Below, piece after piece: positions 23,939 through 32,053 of a DNA stretch of 64,000 nucleotides. Position numbers and translations under genes: made by a program. The first letter of the stretch is position 1; every line of letters starts with the position of its first letter. The DNA is from Paenibacillus xylanexedens (GTDB lineage: Bacteria > Bacillota > Bacilli > Paenibacillales > Paenibacillaceae). The stretch is from positions 2,423,276 through 2,487,275 of the forward strand of contig NZ_VEIO01000001.1 of the NCBI RefSeq assembly GCF_007680605.1, given 5' to 3'. The notes under the pieces were generated by a model. That model did not search any database. It worked only from the letters and a program-made list of their open reading frames with translations, and was not told the DNA's origin.

Positions 23939-24973
23939 CTACTCTACAACGCCAAGTGCTTTATTTTTCTCTTTGAAGCGACTGTTGTGCGAAGAGACAT
24001 ACGCTACTTTCTCGGCTTCTGGGTCCATGTATAACTTCGCGCTGTTAACGGCCAGAGCTGCATCTGTAAATGTACCCGCGATCAGATACAACTTGCTTCC
24101 GTAATCGACGAAATCGCCCGCGGCAAAAACGCCAGGTATGTTCGTTTGCAATCTTTCGGTCGTGCTCACATGCCATTCACCCAGCTCTAATCCCCAATCA
24201 CGAATGGGACCAAAATCACTCTTCATGCCATGATTGACAATCACCGCATCCACTTCAAGCATCTCCGTCTCTCCGCTTTCCATATGTGTAACGGTTACCT
24301 GTTCGATCATATCACCACTTATGCTGTGTAACTTCTCAATTGCATACGGTGTCCGCACGTCAACTGAAGATTCTTTCATACGCGACACGTTCCGTTCCAG
24401 TCCTCCGAAGTGATCGCGTCGATGCACGACCGTTACCTGCTGAGCCAGGCTCTCTAGCTCATTCGCCCAATCCACAGCGGAGTCTCCCCCGCCCGAAATT
24501 AACACTCGTTTACCGCGGAAAGGCTCGAGCTCTTGGACCGTATAATGTAGATTGGATACTTCATAGCGGTCAGCGCCTTCAAGCTCCAGTTTCGCCATTT
24601 TGTATATCCCGTATCCTATTGCCAAAATGACAGTACGTGTCCAGTGTTGCTCACCTGTAGCAGAAGTTAGCAGAATGGTGCCATCCGCTTTACGTTCAAA
24701 TCCTTCAATCTGTTGTTCAAACACGAGTGTCGGCTCAAATGTGCGCGCCTGCTGCTCCAGCTGTTTAATCAGATCTTCACACAGAATCGGTGTTACCCCT
24801 CCAACATCCCAGATCATCTTTTCCGGGTAAAACAGCATTCGTCCTCCCAATCTGTCGCGTGCTTCAATTAATTTCGTTTTCATATCACGCATGCCGCTAT
24901 AAAAAGCAGAGTACATGCCCGCCGGGCCTCCTCCGATAATCGTCACATCATAAAGTTCCAATTCTTGACTCAT
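23939..24973 (-). CDS. Ferredoxin/flavodoxin-NADP+ reductase (TrxB-like, YumC type)
   Basis: A 344-residue flavoprotein of the thioredoxin-reductase fold but lacking the CxxC of thioredoxin reductase, as in YumC-type ferredoxin-NADP reductases. FAD motif [22 protein letters not shown] motif [17 protein letters not shown] and the C-terminal [13 protein letters not shown] are clear. It supplies electrons to ferredoxin or flavodoxin, which in iron-regulated settings can reduce ferric siderophores. The ATG at 24971-24973 follows GGAGGTCC; codons upstream cover the Fur box and are non-coding. A 17/19 match to the Fur box at 25018-25036 indicates iron repression. It is downstream of a siderophore-binding lipoprotein on the same strand. 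Confidence 0.9.
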   Translation of the reverse strand: MSQELELYDVTIIGGGPAGMYSAFYSGMRDMKTKLIEARDRLGGRMLFYPEKMIWDVGGVTPILCEDLIKQLEQQARTFEPTLVFEQQIEGFERKADGTILLTSATGEQHWTRTVILAIGYGIYKMAKLELEGADRYEVSNLHYTVQELEPFRGKRVLISGGGDSAVDWANELESLAQQVTVVHRRDHFGGLERNVSRMKESSVDVRTPYAIEKLHSISGDMIEQVTVTHMESGETEMLEVDAVIVNHGMKSDFGPIRDWGLELGEWHVSTTERLQTNIPGVFAAGDFVDYGSKLYLIAGTFTDAALAVNSAKLYMDPEAEKVAYVSSHNSRFKEKNKALGVVE

Positions 24974-25017
24974 CTTTACAGGACCTCCATCCACTCGACT
25001 ATGGTAATCGATTATAT

Positions 25018-25036
25018 GATATTGATTCTCATTATC
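25018..25036 (-). promoter_or_regulatory. Fur box upstream of ferredoxin-NADP reductase
   Basis: GATATTGATTCTCATTATC matches the 19-bp consensus GATAATGATTATCATTATC at 17 positions and lies 45 bp upstream of the reductase start. Confidence 0.85.
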
Positions 25037-25124
25037 GTTTAAGTTTAATGGAAATAGGTTCAAATTACAATGCCTATATCATTTTCGCCTCCTGCGCAAC
25101 TTTATGTGCACGATCCCTCTTCAT

Positions 25125-26144
25125 TTAGTTTGCTCTCGGAGCAGACAAAAGTTTATCTACAACAAAATCAAGTTGTTTATTGATGGAGTAAATGTCCGAA
25201 TAATAAAAGAAATCAAAATCAATTTCGATCAACCGACCTTCTTTTACTGCCGGAATACTGCTCCATATAGGGTTATCTGTTAGAACATCTGCCCCTTCAT
25301 ACACAGAGCGAAACACATAGTCACCCATATATTCTGGAAGAACTTCCATTGAAATTGTAGAGCCATCTTCGTCTGAAACGACATCGATTTTGTCTTGCAC
25401 TACTTTAGGGGCTTTCATCTCCAAATACTCATAGATTGCCTGAGAACCACGTCCGAATTGCTTGCTCTCTACAACGACCATCCCTTTAAGTCCGCCTTCA
25501 ATAATGGAAATGGTTTTATCCAATATACCTGCGTCTGCAAGAGTTTTTTTACTCTCTTCCACTTTGCTGTTAAGGTTGTTAATCAAGACTTCCGCTTCCT
25601 TCTCTTTGCCAAAAATGCTGGCTATGCTGTGAAGTCGTTCTTCCGTTGTCATTTTCTCGTAGGGAATATACACGGTAGGTGCGATATTTTTCAACGTGTT
25701 ATATGTTTCTTCCGACGGAACAATAATCAGGTCTGGATCGAGGTCAATGACCGCTTCAGGGTTCGGTTCGAACCAGGTACCTAATGAATTCACACCTTCA
25801 AGCTCACTCTTGTAAGCTGCCCCGTCATATACATCTGATGTAGCAATCGGCTTGACTCCAAGTGCTACAACATCACCTTGTAGATACAGCACAACAACTC
25901 TTTTCGGATTAGCTGGAACAATAACATCACCTTTTATGGTTGGGACCGTGCGTGTTTCATTATCTTTGTTTACTTGACTCCCCGTCTCTGATGTTACTGA
26001 TGAACTACTGTTAGTGGAACCGGCACCCGCTCCTTCGCCGGTTGTGAGTTGATTGGCGGTACCCGAAGAACAAGCCGTAAGGAGCATCGTTAAACTTAAT
26101 ATTGCAATCATGATCAGACTGGAACTTGATTTTTTTCTTTTCAT
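25125..26144 (-). CDS. Iron-siderophore-binding lipoprotein (FeuA-like)
   Basis: This 339-residue substrate-binding lipoprotein starts at ATG 26142-26144, with GGAGGG 9 bp upstream. The type II signal (MKRKKSSSSLIMIAILSL, then the lipobox LLTAC) is followed by a Ser/Gly/Thr-rich spacer. The class III binding-protein fold follows: PANPKRVVVLYLQGDVVALG, LDPDLIIVPSEETYNTLK and, near the end, WSSIPAVKEGRLIEID. It should capture ferric siderophores for an ABC transporter; no permease genes are adjacent. Its 5' side is open in frame with the preceding AraC gene and contains a Fur box (26171-26189), so it can be read both as a separate gene and as the C-terminal part of a fusion. Confidence 0.9.
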   Translation of the reverse strand: MKRKKSSSSLIMIAILSLTMLLTACSSGTANQLTTGEGAGAGSTNSSSSVTSETGSQVNKDNETRTVPTIKGDVIVPANPKRVVVLYLQGDVVALGVKPIATSDVYDGAAYKSELEGVNSLGTWFEPNPEAVIDLDPDLIIVPSEETYNTLKNIAPTVYIPYEKMTTEERLHSIASIFGKEKEAEVLINNLNSKVEESKKTLADAGILDKTISIIEGGLKGMVVVESKQFGRGSQAIYEYLEMKAPKVVQDKIDVVSDEDGSTISMEVLPEYMGDYVFRSVYEGADVLTDNPIWSSIPAVKEGRLIEIDFDFFYYSDIYSINKQLDFVVDKLLSAPRAN

Positions 26145-27098
26145 AGGTGTAGACCCTCCGTTTATATATCGATAATGATTATCATAATCAATATATCCTG
26201 CCTTCAATGCCGAGCCAATGGACGATTCGGATACTTGCAATGGACGATCTTCTTTTCGGCCCAACCCCCTCATCTTCTTTTGATACAGGCTCGGAGACAT
26301 GCCTACATGTTTCTTGAAAATTCTGCTAAAATAATACACATCTGAATAACCAACCTCTGCCGCAATATCACATAGCTTTGCATCAGAGTGGGCAAGTAAA
26401 TCCTGAGCCTTGGCAATTCGCGTCTGTATTAAGTAATCGATGGGACTATACCCCGTCTTTCGTTTGAATCGCATCGATAGATGACGGGAGCTAAAATTGA
26501 ATCGTTCTGCTAAAAAATCAAGTGTAACCTGTTCCCTATAATGTTGATGAATGTATTCAAGCGTTTGTTTCACAGGATCGACCAGTTCGGTTTGACCCTC
26601 TTGTGCAGCCAGCTGAACCATCAGTTCATGAATGAATTGGTAAAACAGACTCTTCGTATGAAGCAGGTTTAAATTTGATTGTTGCGCCCATGCTATCTCC
26701 ATCTCATCTAGATATCGCAACAATTTCAATGGACTACTCGGTGTAAATCCATATTGCAAGGATAATGGAGCACCTGGAGCCTGTCCCTGCGACCACCTTT
26801 TACGATAATTTGGAAATGCACGAAATGCTCTGTAATACAACATAATATATTCGAAATCTTCATGGTTCTGTATATTCAATATTGATCCTTTGGCTCCATG
26901 AAGTATATAAAATGGTTCTGCTCTATACTTATGACCGTTCAATTGAAGGTCGGCCGACCCTCGAATCGAATATACAAAACAAGTAGCAGGCAGTGTATAT
27001 GATCCCTGTTGTATTTCGTTCTTTAAGACAATGCGACGTATATCCAGCACCTTCACGGCCGCATAATTCCAATGTTGCATCTGTTCGTTTAATTTCAT
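25125..27098 (-). CDS. AraC regulator in frame with lipoprotein (possible fusion)
   Basis: One uninterrupted frame of ~657 residues. Residues 1-~190 are a cupin/sensor-like N-terminus, ~185-285 an AraC DNA-binding domain (LDFLAERFNFSSRHLSMRFK and LCDIAAEVGYSDVYYFSRIF). About 35 residues of linker follow, whose DNA holds a Fur box and an RBS, then the signal peptide and lipoprotein domain. B. subtilis Btr is a genuine AraC/binding-protein fusion sensing bacillibactin, but Btr has no internal lipoprotein signal. Two readings exist: two genes whose stop codon is lacking, or a Btr-like fusion with an extra internal start. The ATG at 27098 has GGAGAGAA just upstream. Confidence 0.75.
   Translation of the reverse strand: MKLNEQMQHWNYAAVKVLDIRRIVLKNEIQQGSYTLPATCFVYSIRGSADLQLNGHKYRAEPFYILHGAKGSILNIQNHEDFEYIMLYYRAFRAFPNYRKRWSQGQAPGAPLSLQYGFTPSSPLKLLRYLDEMEIAWAQQSNLNLLHTKSLFYQFIHELMVQLAAQEGQTELVDPVKQTLEYIHQHYREQVTLDFLAERFNFSSRHLSMRFKRKTGYSPIDYLIQTRIAKAQDLLAHSDAKLCDIAAEVGYSDVYYFSRIFKKHVGMSPSLYQKKMRGLGRKEDRPLQVSESSIGSALKAGYIDYDNHYRYINGGSTPMKRKKSSSSLIMIAILSLTMLLTACSSGTANQLTTGEGAGAGSTNSSSSVTSETGSQVNKDNETRTVPTIKGDVIVPANPKRVVVLYLQGDVVALGVKPIATSDVYDGAAYKSELEGVNSLGTWFEPNPEAVIDLDPDLIIVPSEETYNTLKNIAPTVYIPYEKMTTEERLHSIASIFGKEKEAEVLINNLNSKVEESKKTLADAGILDKTISIIEGGLKGMVVVESKQFGRGSQAIYEYLEMKAPKVVQDKIDVVSDEDGSTISMEVLPEYMGDYVFRSVYEGADVLTDNPIWSSIPAVKEGRLIEIDFDFFYYSDIYSINKQLDFVVDKLLSAPRAN
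26171..26189 (-). promoter_or_regulatory. Fur box inside the AraC-lipoprotein frame
   Basis: GATAATGATTATCATAATC matches the Fur consensus at 18 of 19 positions. It lies 27 bp upstream of the lipoprotein ATG and is in frame as coding sequence for the linker. Confidence 0.9.
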
Positions 27099-27159
27099 CA
27101 TTTCTCTCCAATCCCCGTTTCTTCAGAAACAATAACCGCTAAAAATCACACACACTCAT

Positions 27160-27174
27160 TGATAACCATTATCA
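27160..27174. promoter_or_regulatory. Fur box between AraC and FlxA-like genes
   Basis: TGATAACCATTATCA fits the 7-1-7 Fur motif (TGATAATNATTATCA) with one mismatch. It is about 60 bp upstream of the AraC start and 135 bp upstream of the FlxA-like start, so it more likely controls the AraC gene. Confidence 0.75.
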
Positions 27175-27307
27175 ATTATCCTGATAAAGTTCGCAATACT
27201 TTACGTAAAGTAATATTTTTGTGTTCAGAAAGAAGCTTTATTTCTCTCCCTTATCAACCGATATATGTATAAAAGGCCATGACCATACTAAAGAGGGAGA
27301 AGGTAAA

Positions 27308-28126
27308 ATGAATTCAATTTCACCTGTAACCAAAAGCAGTTTCACCCCACCAGCCAGCCCTACCTCCAATCGAGATAAAGAAATTCAAGGGTTGATGCAG
27401 CAAAAAGTAAAATTGAATGAACAAATTCATGTTGTTCAATCTAATGATGAGCTTGATATCAAAACAAAGGCAGAACGCATAAAATCTCTAACCAATTCTA
27501 TTGGGCAGGTTGATAGTCGTATTGCCCAGATCAAAGCAGAAGAAATTGAAGAGAAAAACAAAGTAAAACAGAATCAGCAAACGTCGCAACAACAATCCAA
27601 GCCGGAAGAACAGCCACAAACGCCGTCGATGAATCATCTTATTAAGCATAGTCAGACGTACGATCAGTTGGGAAAGTTAGTTGGTTTACGAGAAAAAATG
27701 CAAAATTCTATACATACGATTGAGGGGGAAACCCGGTTTGACCGGATTGTGCTGGAGAACGATACACACAGCGATCTTGGCAAAACGCAAATGCTGGAAA
27801 ACGCTGAACGTACCGTTTTTCAGAAAAAAAGAGAAGTGGTGCAGGATTTAGAGTCCCACATAAGTAAAACAAATCAGAAGCTCGGAGAGTTGGTAGACGA
27901 AATTCATAAGCCTGGACGTCACGATTTGGAACAGCTTCCCTCATCTGTAGCTTCGCCCAAAGAAAAATCTCAAGAGGTTGACCGTGGAAAATCGGCAGTA
28001 TCTAAGCCGAAAGATAGTACAACCGATGATGAAAAATCAGAACAAGGACTCGTAAGCAGCTCTGTACCAAACAAAGCAAGTGCATCTTTTGCTTCGGTAT
28101 ATTCATCGGTAGACATTCGTATCTAA
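27308..28126 (+). CDS. FlxA-like coiled-coil protein
   Basis: A 272-residue hydrophilic protein beginning [18 protein letters not shown]. Residues ~20-90 ([19 protein letters not shown] and [20 protein letters not shown]) form a Gln/Lys-rich coiled coil like the FlxA family; a Gln/Pro linker follows, then a second helical part (residues ~105-205) and a Ser-rich C-terminal tail. No signal peptide or membrane helix is evident. FlxA relatives are poorly understood and in some genomes associated with flagella; no function can be given here. GAGGGAGAAGG precedes the ATG. The short ORF upstream from 27221 is not supported by an RBS. Confidence 0.7.
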   Translation: MNSISPVTKSSFTPPASPTSNRDKEIQGLMQQKVKLNEQIHVVQSNDELDIKTKAERIKSLTNSIGQVDSRIAQIKAEEIEEKNKVKQNQQTSQQQSKPEEQPQTPSMNHLIKHSQTYDQLGKLVGLREKMQNSIHTIEGETRFDRIVLENDTHSDLGKTQMLENAERTVFQKKREVVQDLESHISKTNQKLGELVDEIHKPGRHDLEQLPSSVASPKEKSQEVDRGKSAVSKPKDSTTDDEKSEQGLVSSSVPNKASASFASVYSSVDIRI

Positions 28127-28281
28127 GAATGGCAAGATTACGGTAAGACCTAAACGGATGTAGACCAGTAATGAAACGATACATATTTCATGGCAATTTT
28201 TATATTACCTTTTAAATCACCAAACGCTCCTTATTGCTTAACATCTGTGACTGTGAATCATATATAACGATCTAAATTGAC

Positions 28282-28322
28282 AACCGCTATTTTTGGGAAG
28301 TATTCTCCAAATCTCGGCGGTT
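28282..28322 (+). terminator. Hairpin in the 28127-28445 gap
   Basis: AACCGC (28282-28287) pairs with GCGGTT (28317-28322) and TTTGG pairs with CCAAA inside. It lies ~155 bp after the FlxA-like gene and is followed by a modest T-rich stretch. The rest of the 320-bp gap shows nothing recognisable. Confidence 0.5.
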
Positions 28323-28445
28323 TGTATCTTTCAGGTGTTTTTGGTCATTCAGGCCCATTTGACTTTCACGTACATAAGCTTCAACATGGTAACTTCTCTC
28401 TAAACGATATACATTAGTTTATGTAGTACCTAAGCTCGATCGCAG

Positions 28446-29408
28446 TTAACTCCGCACAGCCTCCCCTTCCATGTCATTAGCACAAATGATGCTACCGTTG
28501 ATGGATTTGCAGCTTTTTTTCACACGAGTCGCCTCATGTACGATTTGATTCATATTTTCATATTTTTGATAAAGATTGGTTACAACTGCGATGGATACCG
28601 ATACTAAAGGAATAGGTCGATTCAATCCAGAGCGTCCCTCACCCATCACATATTGATTGTTCCAGTCCTGTTCGTTGTAGAAACTTTTTTTGATCTCCTC
28701 AAACTGGACAATAACCTCTTCACAGACCTGTTTGTATTGATGGTGGTTTAGAATGGCAATAAAATCATCCCCGCCAATATGGCCTAGAAAAGCCTCTGCT
28801 ACCCCAAAATGCTCACGGAGTAAAGTGGCCGTTGCTTGGATAAGCTCGTCCCCCATTTTAAAACCATAACTGTCGTTATACGATTTGAACTGATCCAGAT
28901 CAATATAAAGAACACTGAACTGATCCTGTTTAAGTATTTGAACTAATCGATCATCTATAATTCGATTGCCAGGAAGCCCTGTTAACGGATTCATAAAAAT
29001 CGCCATTTCCGCTCGAACATCCGCAACCTCTAGCAATAATCGCCGAATGCTCACCGCCCCGTGGAATCGATCTCCAGATGTTACCAGAACCAGATCATAC
29101 AGATCTGCTTCCTCACGCTTCATCGCTGCGATACTGACATCCGTAATCTGTTCCGAATAATCCACGACCAGTGCGTTTACATTCATAAGTAGCTTTACAG
29201 GGCGCCCCATGTAGAGATTATAGCCGTATTGTGAGCCGATCTGTTGGAAAAATCGTGTTCGCATCATCAATGAAATGCCTTTTTTCCCTGTAACCGCTAC
29301 ACCTTCCAGACTGGGATTTGACTTAAACAGTTGATATAAGGCATCACACTTGGTTTCTGGAAGTACGACTGGAATGGGTTCAGCAATTTCACCTATTTGA
29401 GTAAACAC
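28446..29408 (-). CDS. CBS-GGDEF protein (putative diguanylate cyclase)
   Basis: A ~320-residue protein: residues ~10-140 resemble paired CBS-type sensing units (YNLYMGRPVKLLMNVNALVV, YDLVLVTSGDRFHGAVSIRR), followed by a GGDEF domain (NPLTGLPGNRIIDDRL, SVLYIDLDQFKSYND, then the signature FLGHIGGDDFIAIL). The GGDDF form is allowed for c-di-GMP synthesis; no clear RxxD inhibitory site was seen. The start is probably GTG at 29406-29408, since GAGGGG is 9 bp upstream; a TTG three codons earlier overlaps poorly. It is on the minus strand just beyond the duplicated spo0A end. Confidence 0.82.
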   Translation of the reverse strand: MFTQIGEIAEPIPVVLPETKCDALYQLFKSNPSLEGVAVTGKKGISLMMRTRFFQQIGSQYGYNLYMGRPVKLLMNVNALVVDYSEQITDVSIAAMKREEADLYDLVLVTSGDRFHGAVSIRRLLLEVADVRAEMAIFMNPLTGLPGNRIIDDRLVQILKQDQFSVLYIDLDQFKSYNDSYGFKMGDELIQATATLLREHFGVAEAFLGHIGGDDFIAILNHHQYKQVCEEVIVQFEEIKKSFYNEQDWNNQYVMGEGRSGLNRPIPLVSVSIAVVTNLYQKYENMNQIVHEATRVKKSCKSINGSIICANDMEGEAVRS

Positions 29409-29474
29409 ATAAATCAACCCCTCGCCATATCATCAACCATGTCACTTTTGATCTATCCGTGGTCACATCGTACC

Positions 29475-29567
29475 ACTTTTTACCTAAAAAAGCGTTAACT
29501 TCAGGTAAATTTTTTCGAAAAAACACCAATCCTCTGCTTAAATCTGTAAACTTTTTAGGTAAAAAGT
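29475..29567. repeat. 93-bp inverted repeat upstream of the GGDEF gene
   Basis: ACTTTTTACCTAAAAAAG (29475-29492) and CTTTTTAGGTAAAAAGT (29551-29567) are inverted copies with a one-base bulge. The interior has a TTTTTTCGAAAAAA palindrome. It may be a small MITE or a regulatory hairpin. Sequence between it and 29640 shows nothing else. Confidence 0.7.
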
Positions 29568-29639
29568 CACATTTCCACATTTTCGTGTTGTTCAATATGC
29601 TGAGTGACAATACAGCACATTCCGTGTCCAAAATAAAAC

Positions 29640-29684
29640 ACACCCCTTCGATACTCGCCTGGAAGCGATTAAACGAAGAGGTGT
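29640..29684. terminator. Terminator beyond the spo0A 3' fragment
   Basis: ACACCCCTTCG (29640-29650) pairs with CGAAGAGGTGT (29674-29684), one mismatch, with T-rich runs in both directions. On the minus strand it follows the duplicated spo0A stop codon by about 25 bp. Confidence 0.75.
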
Positions 29685-29701
29685 ACATTTTTTTACTCCA
29701 A

Positions 29702-29791
29702 ATCCTTTCAGCTCACCTTATGCTCAATTCTCAGCTTGTCAGCGACCATCGCGATGAACTCGGAGTTCGTCGGTTTCGACTTGCTGATGCT
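29702..29791 (-). pseudogene. Duplicated, diverged 3' end of spo0A
   Basis: About 90 bp match positions 31138-31227 of the window, including the spo0A stop codon and the 8 bp past it. In the spo0A frame it encodes the last 27-28 residues ([20 protein letters not shown] and on to the end) identical to the intact copy; in the coding part all six differences are synonymous, apart from the last codons at the break, where similarity ends. There is no upstream coding part, so it is a remnant. It and the intact copy form direct repeats around the secreted-protein segment. Confidence 0.85.
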
Positions 29792-29967
29792 CTCGTAATA
29801 ACTTAACAGTAATCAATATAATCATGTAAAAAAATCCTTTTCCAATAAAACTTAATAGGTTGACTCTTATCACTTCCAAAAGATTGATTATATTTACAAA
29901 TATATGTTGAATACACCATTCCAATTGGATATTATTAGTACATAATATTAAAAGGAGGACAAAAAAA

Positions 29968-30717
29968 TTGAAGAAGAAATTATCTCTGGTCCTCGCTTCA
30001 GTCTTGGCTTTATCTGCTACTTTTTACAGTCTCGCTAGTGCTTCCGAAAAAGAGTTGATCCCCATAAATTCGGGTAAAAATTCTGGCTATGTTTACCTAA
30101 ATGGGGAACCAATTAAAGAAAACACCACTGTTTACGCTACAGAAAATAATCAGGAAGAACTTATTGAGAAATACGGACTTGAAAAGCCTTCCGAAAGCGC
30201 AAAGTTGGTTTCGATTCAAATAGTAAACAATGAATCTGATAACCCTCGAGATTTTGTAAAAGAGCAAGATGACTCTATTAGTCCACTGAACATTTGGGGT
30301 TTCAAACTTGTAAAAAGTCCAACCCAAAGTGTTGATGGTTGGACTGAAATTGCAAGAGGTAAATACTTTTGCAATAAACCGAAAACTCAGTCATGCAATG
30401 GTGTAGAAATTTCGATAGCTGCAAACGAAAGTGTATCAGTAGAGGTACAAACTTCTGTCAGCCTCGGAGTTAAAGAGTTTGTTGCGGCTGAGTTTGGTCG
30501 TAGCCTTAATGAACAAATTGGCGTATCCACATCCGTAATGGTTCCTATGAATGTCCCCGGAGGTAAAACAGGTATAGGAGTTGGCTATCCAATTTATAAA
30601 TCAACGTATGGTCAAGTTTATCAAAAAGGGCTCTTCGGTGATACGCTTTTGGGTGGAGCAACATATCTTGAACCAAAGCCATCATCCATTGCTGTTACAT
30701 CATGGATACAAGGATAA
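29968..30717 (+). CDS. Secreted protein, unknown function
   Basis: A 249-residue protein with a Sec signal peptide (KKKLSLVLASVLALSATFYS, cleavage near ASA-SE). The mature part is Ser/Thr-rich and strand-like; the C-terminal half (SVSVEVQTSVSLGVKEFVAA, later VSTSVMVPMNVPGGKTGIGV) alternates polar and hydrophobic residues around a short acidic turn, a pattern seen in aerolysin/ETX-MTX2-like pore formers. That similarity is weak and only suggestive. Two Cys (CNKPKTQSC) may pair. The start is TTG at 29968 with AAGGAGG 10 bp before. It is AT-rich compared with the core genes and lies within the segment flanked by spo0A repeats. Confidence 0.75.
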   Translation: MKKKLSLVLASVLALSATFYSLASASEKELIPINSGKNSGYVYLNGEPIKENTTVYATENNQEELIEKYGLEKPSESAKLVSIQIVNNESDNPRDFVKEQDDSISPLNIWGFKLVKSPTQSVDGWTEIARGKYFCNKPKTQSCNGVEISIAANESVSVEVQTSVSLGVKEFVAAEFGRSLNEQIGVSTSVMVPMNVPGGKTGIGVGYPIYKSTYGQVYQKGLFGDTLLGGATYLEPKPSSIAVTSWIQG

Positions 30718-30790
30718 AAAGAAAAGAACATCTCATTGAATTCTGATTTTAATATCTCAATTCAAAACATTGTAAAACATTTATGTCTAG

Positions 30791-30827
30791 AACTGACGTC
30801 GTTAATCTTACGGTGTCAGTTTTATTT
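30791..30827 (+). terminator. Terminator after the secreted-protein gene
   Basis: AACTGAC (30791-30797) pairs with GTCAGTT (30815-30821), inner CGTTAA/TTACG extends it, and TTATTTAAT follows. Confidence 0.7.
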
Positions 30828-30830
30828 AAT

Positions 30831-30992
30831 TTACGTTGAGGATTTTCTCTTTTTTTTGAAATAAGCATAGACTTGTTTTGGCTTGACCTTCTCCAGATTT
30901 CGTAAATCATACGCCAAACAAAGGAAGCCGATGTCTTGCGGAAAAGATTTTTCGAACTGATATGAAGCATAAATTTGTCGATAAGAAATACC
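30831..30992 (-). pseudogene. C-terminal remnant of a transposase-like gene
   Basis: A minus-strand frame of 53 codons ends at a TAA at 30831-30833 and reads YQFEKSFPQDIGFLCLAYDL, RNLEKVKPKQVYAYFKK, resembling the C-terminus of IS4/IS1182-like transposases (..IGFLCLAYDLRNL..). It has no start and no other transposase part. A ~14-bp stem ends it at the right (30990-31032), possibly an IS end. Assignment to a family is uncertain. Confidence 0.5.
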
Positions 30993-31032
30993 ACTTGTTT
31001 ATGTGATTGTAGAAATCCCATAAACAAGTGGT
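30990..31032 (+). terminator. Strong hairpin at the end of the remnant
   Basis: ACCACTTGTTTATG (30990-31003) pairs perfectly with CATAAACAAGTGGT (31019-31032), then TTTTTGTTG. It can act as a plus-strand terminator or be a structural end of the lost element. Confidence 0.65.
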
Positions 31033-31137
31033 TTTTGTTGTCTTATTTATTCGATATTATCGGCTCAAAACGTCCTTATTTTTTATAGCCGCAACTAAAC
31101 TCTAATAGTCCTTAATACCCTCAAAATCTTACAGCTC

Positions 31138-31227
31138 ATCCTTTCAGCTCACCTTATGCTCAATTCTCAGCTTGTCAGCAACCATCGCGATGAATTCGCT
31201 ATTCGTCGGTTTCGACTTGCTGATGTT
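31138..31227. repeat. Direct repeat partner of 29702-29791 (3' end of spo0A)
   Basis: This is the intact copy of the duplicated segment, ~90 bp with six differences to the left copy. It covers the last 27-28 codons of spo0A and the bases just beyond its stop. Confidence 0.85.
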
Positions 31228-31959
31228 GATCGTGTAACCAAACAGGTGACTGATGCTGTCGATGTTGCCGCGTGTCCATGCCACTTCAATCGCATGACGG
31301 ATGGCACGTTCGACGCGGGATGGCGTCGTTTTGAATTTTTCGGCGATCGCTGGGTACAATGTTTTGGTGATGGCACCCAGAATTTCGATATTGTTGTATA
31401 CCATCGTGATGGCTTCCCGCAAGTACTGATATCCTTTAATATGCGCAGGAACTCCGATTTCATGTATGATTGACGTGATACTGGCATCCAGATTTTTGTG
31501 TTTGCCCATCGGTACAACATTCGATTTATTGATATACATGGAGGAAGAAGAACCGTTGCTTGTAGGCATTGTTGTTTGTGTGCCGACAAGCTGACGCACC
31601 CGATTCGCCAGTACTTCCATGTCAAATGGCTTGAGGATGTAATAGGAAGCTCCGAGTTGCACAGCACGCTGTGTGATGTTTTCCTGGCCGAATGCAGTGA
31701 GCATGATTACTTTGGGCTGCGGAGACAGGTTCAACCCGCGCAGACGTTCCAACACTCCGAGTCCATCCAGATGAGGCATGATAATATCCAGAATTAATAC
31801 ATCCGGTACATCCCGAGTTTGTTCCAGCAATTGCAGTACTTCCTCACCGTTGTATGCAATACCGGTTACTTCCATATCTTCCTGTTCGGATATATATTCG
31901 GCGAGCAAATTTGTAAATTCACGGTTATCATCGGCCAGCAATACCTCAATTTTTTGCAA
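31144..31959 (-). CDS. spo0A: Sporulation master regulator Spo0A
   Basis: Response regulator that, phosphorylated by the phosphorelay, starts sporulation. The 271-residue protein has the receiver domain with acidic residues Asp10/Asp11, the phosphoacceptor Asp58 ([12 protein letters not shown]), Thr of MLTAFG and Lys of YILKPFD. A variable linker (residues ~125-150, Ser/Asn-rich) leads to the C-terminal DNA-binding domain ([17 protein letters not shown] and [17 protein letters not shown]). The start is TTG with GGAGG 8 bp upstream. The 3' end has a second, synonymously different copy at 29702-29791. Three 0A-box sequences in front suggest autoregulation, as in Bacillus. Confidence 0.98.
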   Translation of the reverse strand: MQKIEVLLADDNREFTNLLAEYISEQEDMEVTGIAYNGEEVLQLLEQTRDVPDVLILDIIMPHLDGLGVLERLRGLNLSPQPKVIMLTAFGQENITQRAVQLGASYYILKPFDMEVLANRVRQLVGTQTTMPTSNGSSSSMYINKSNVVPMGKHKNLDASITSIIHEIGVPAHIKGYQYLREAITMVYNNIEILGAITKTLYPAIAEKFKTTPSRVERAIRHAIEVAWTRGNIDSISHLFGYTINISKSKPTNSEFIAMVADKLRIEHKVS

Positions 31960-32027
31960 AACGGTATCCTCCTTTTATTTAAAACCTCGTATTTTACAAT
32001 TTCGTACATTTCCTTACACGTTAAATT

Positions 32028-32034
32028 TTCGACA
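32028..32034 (-). promoter_or_regulatory. 0A box 1 upstream of spo0A
   Basis: TTCGACA on the plus strand (TGTCGAA on the minus strand) lies 69 bp before the spo0A start. It is one of three such heptamers in the 204-bp region between spo0A and spoIVB. Confidence 0.6.
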
Positions 32035-32053
32035 CGCCAAGTGAAATTCCTTC

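Noticed and set aside
30749..31027. 92-codon minus-strand frame
   Set aside because: It spans a terminator and hairpin and is in a different frame from the transposase-like remnant, so it is not a gene.
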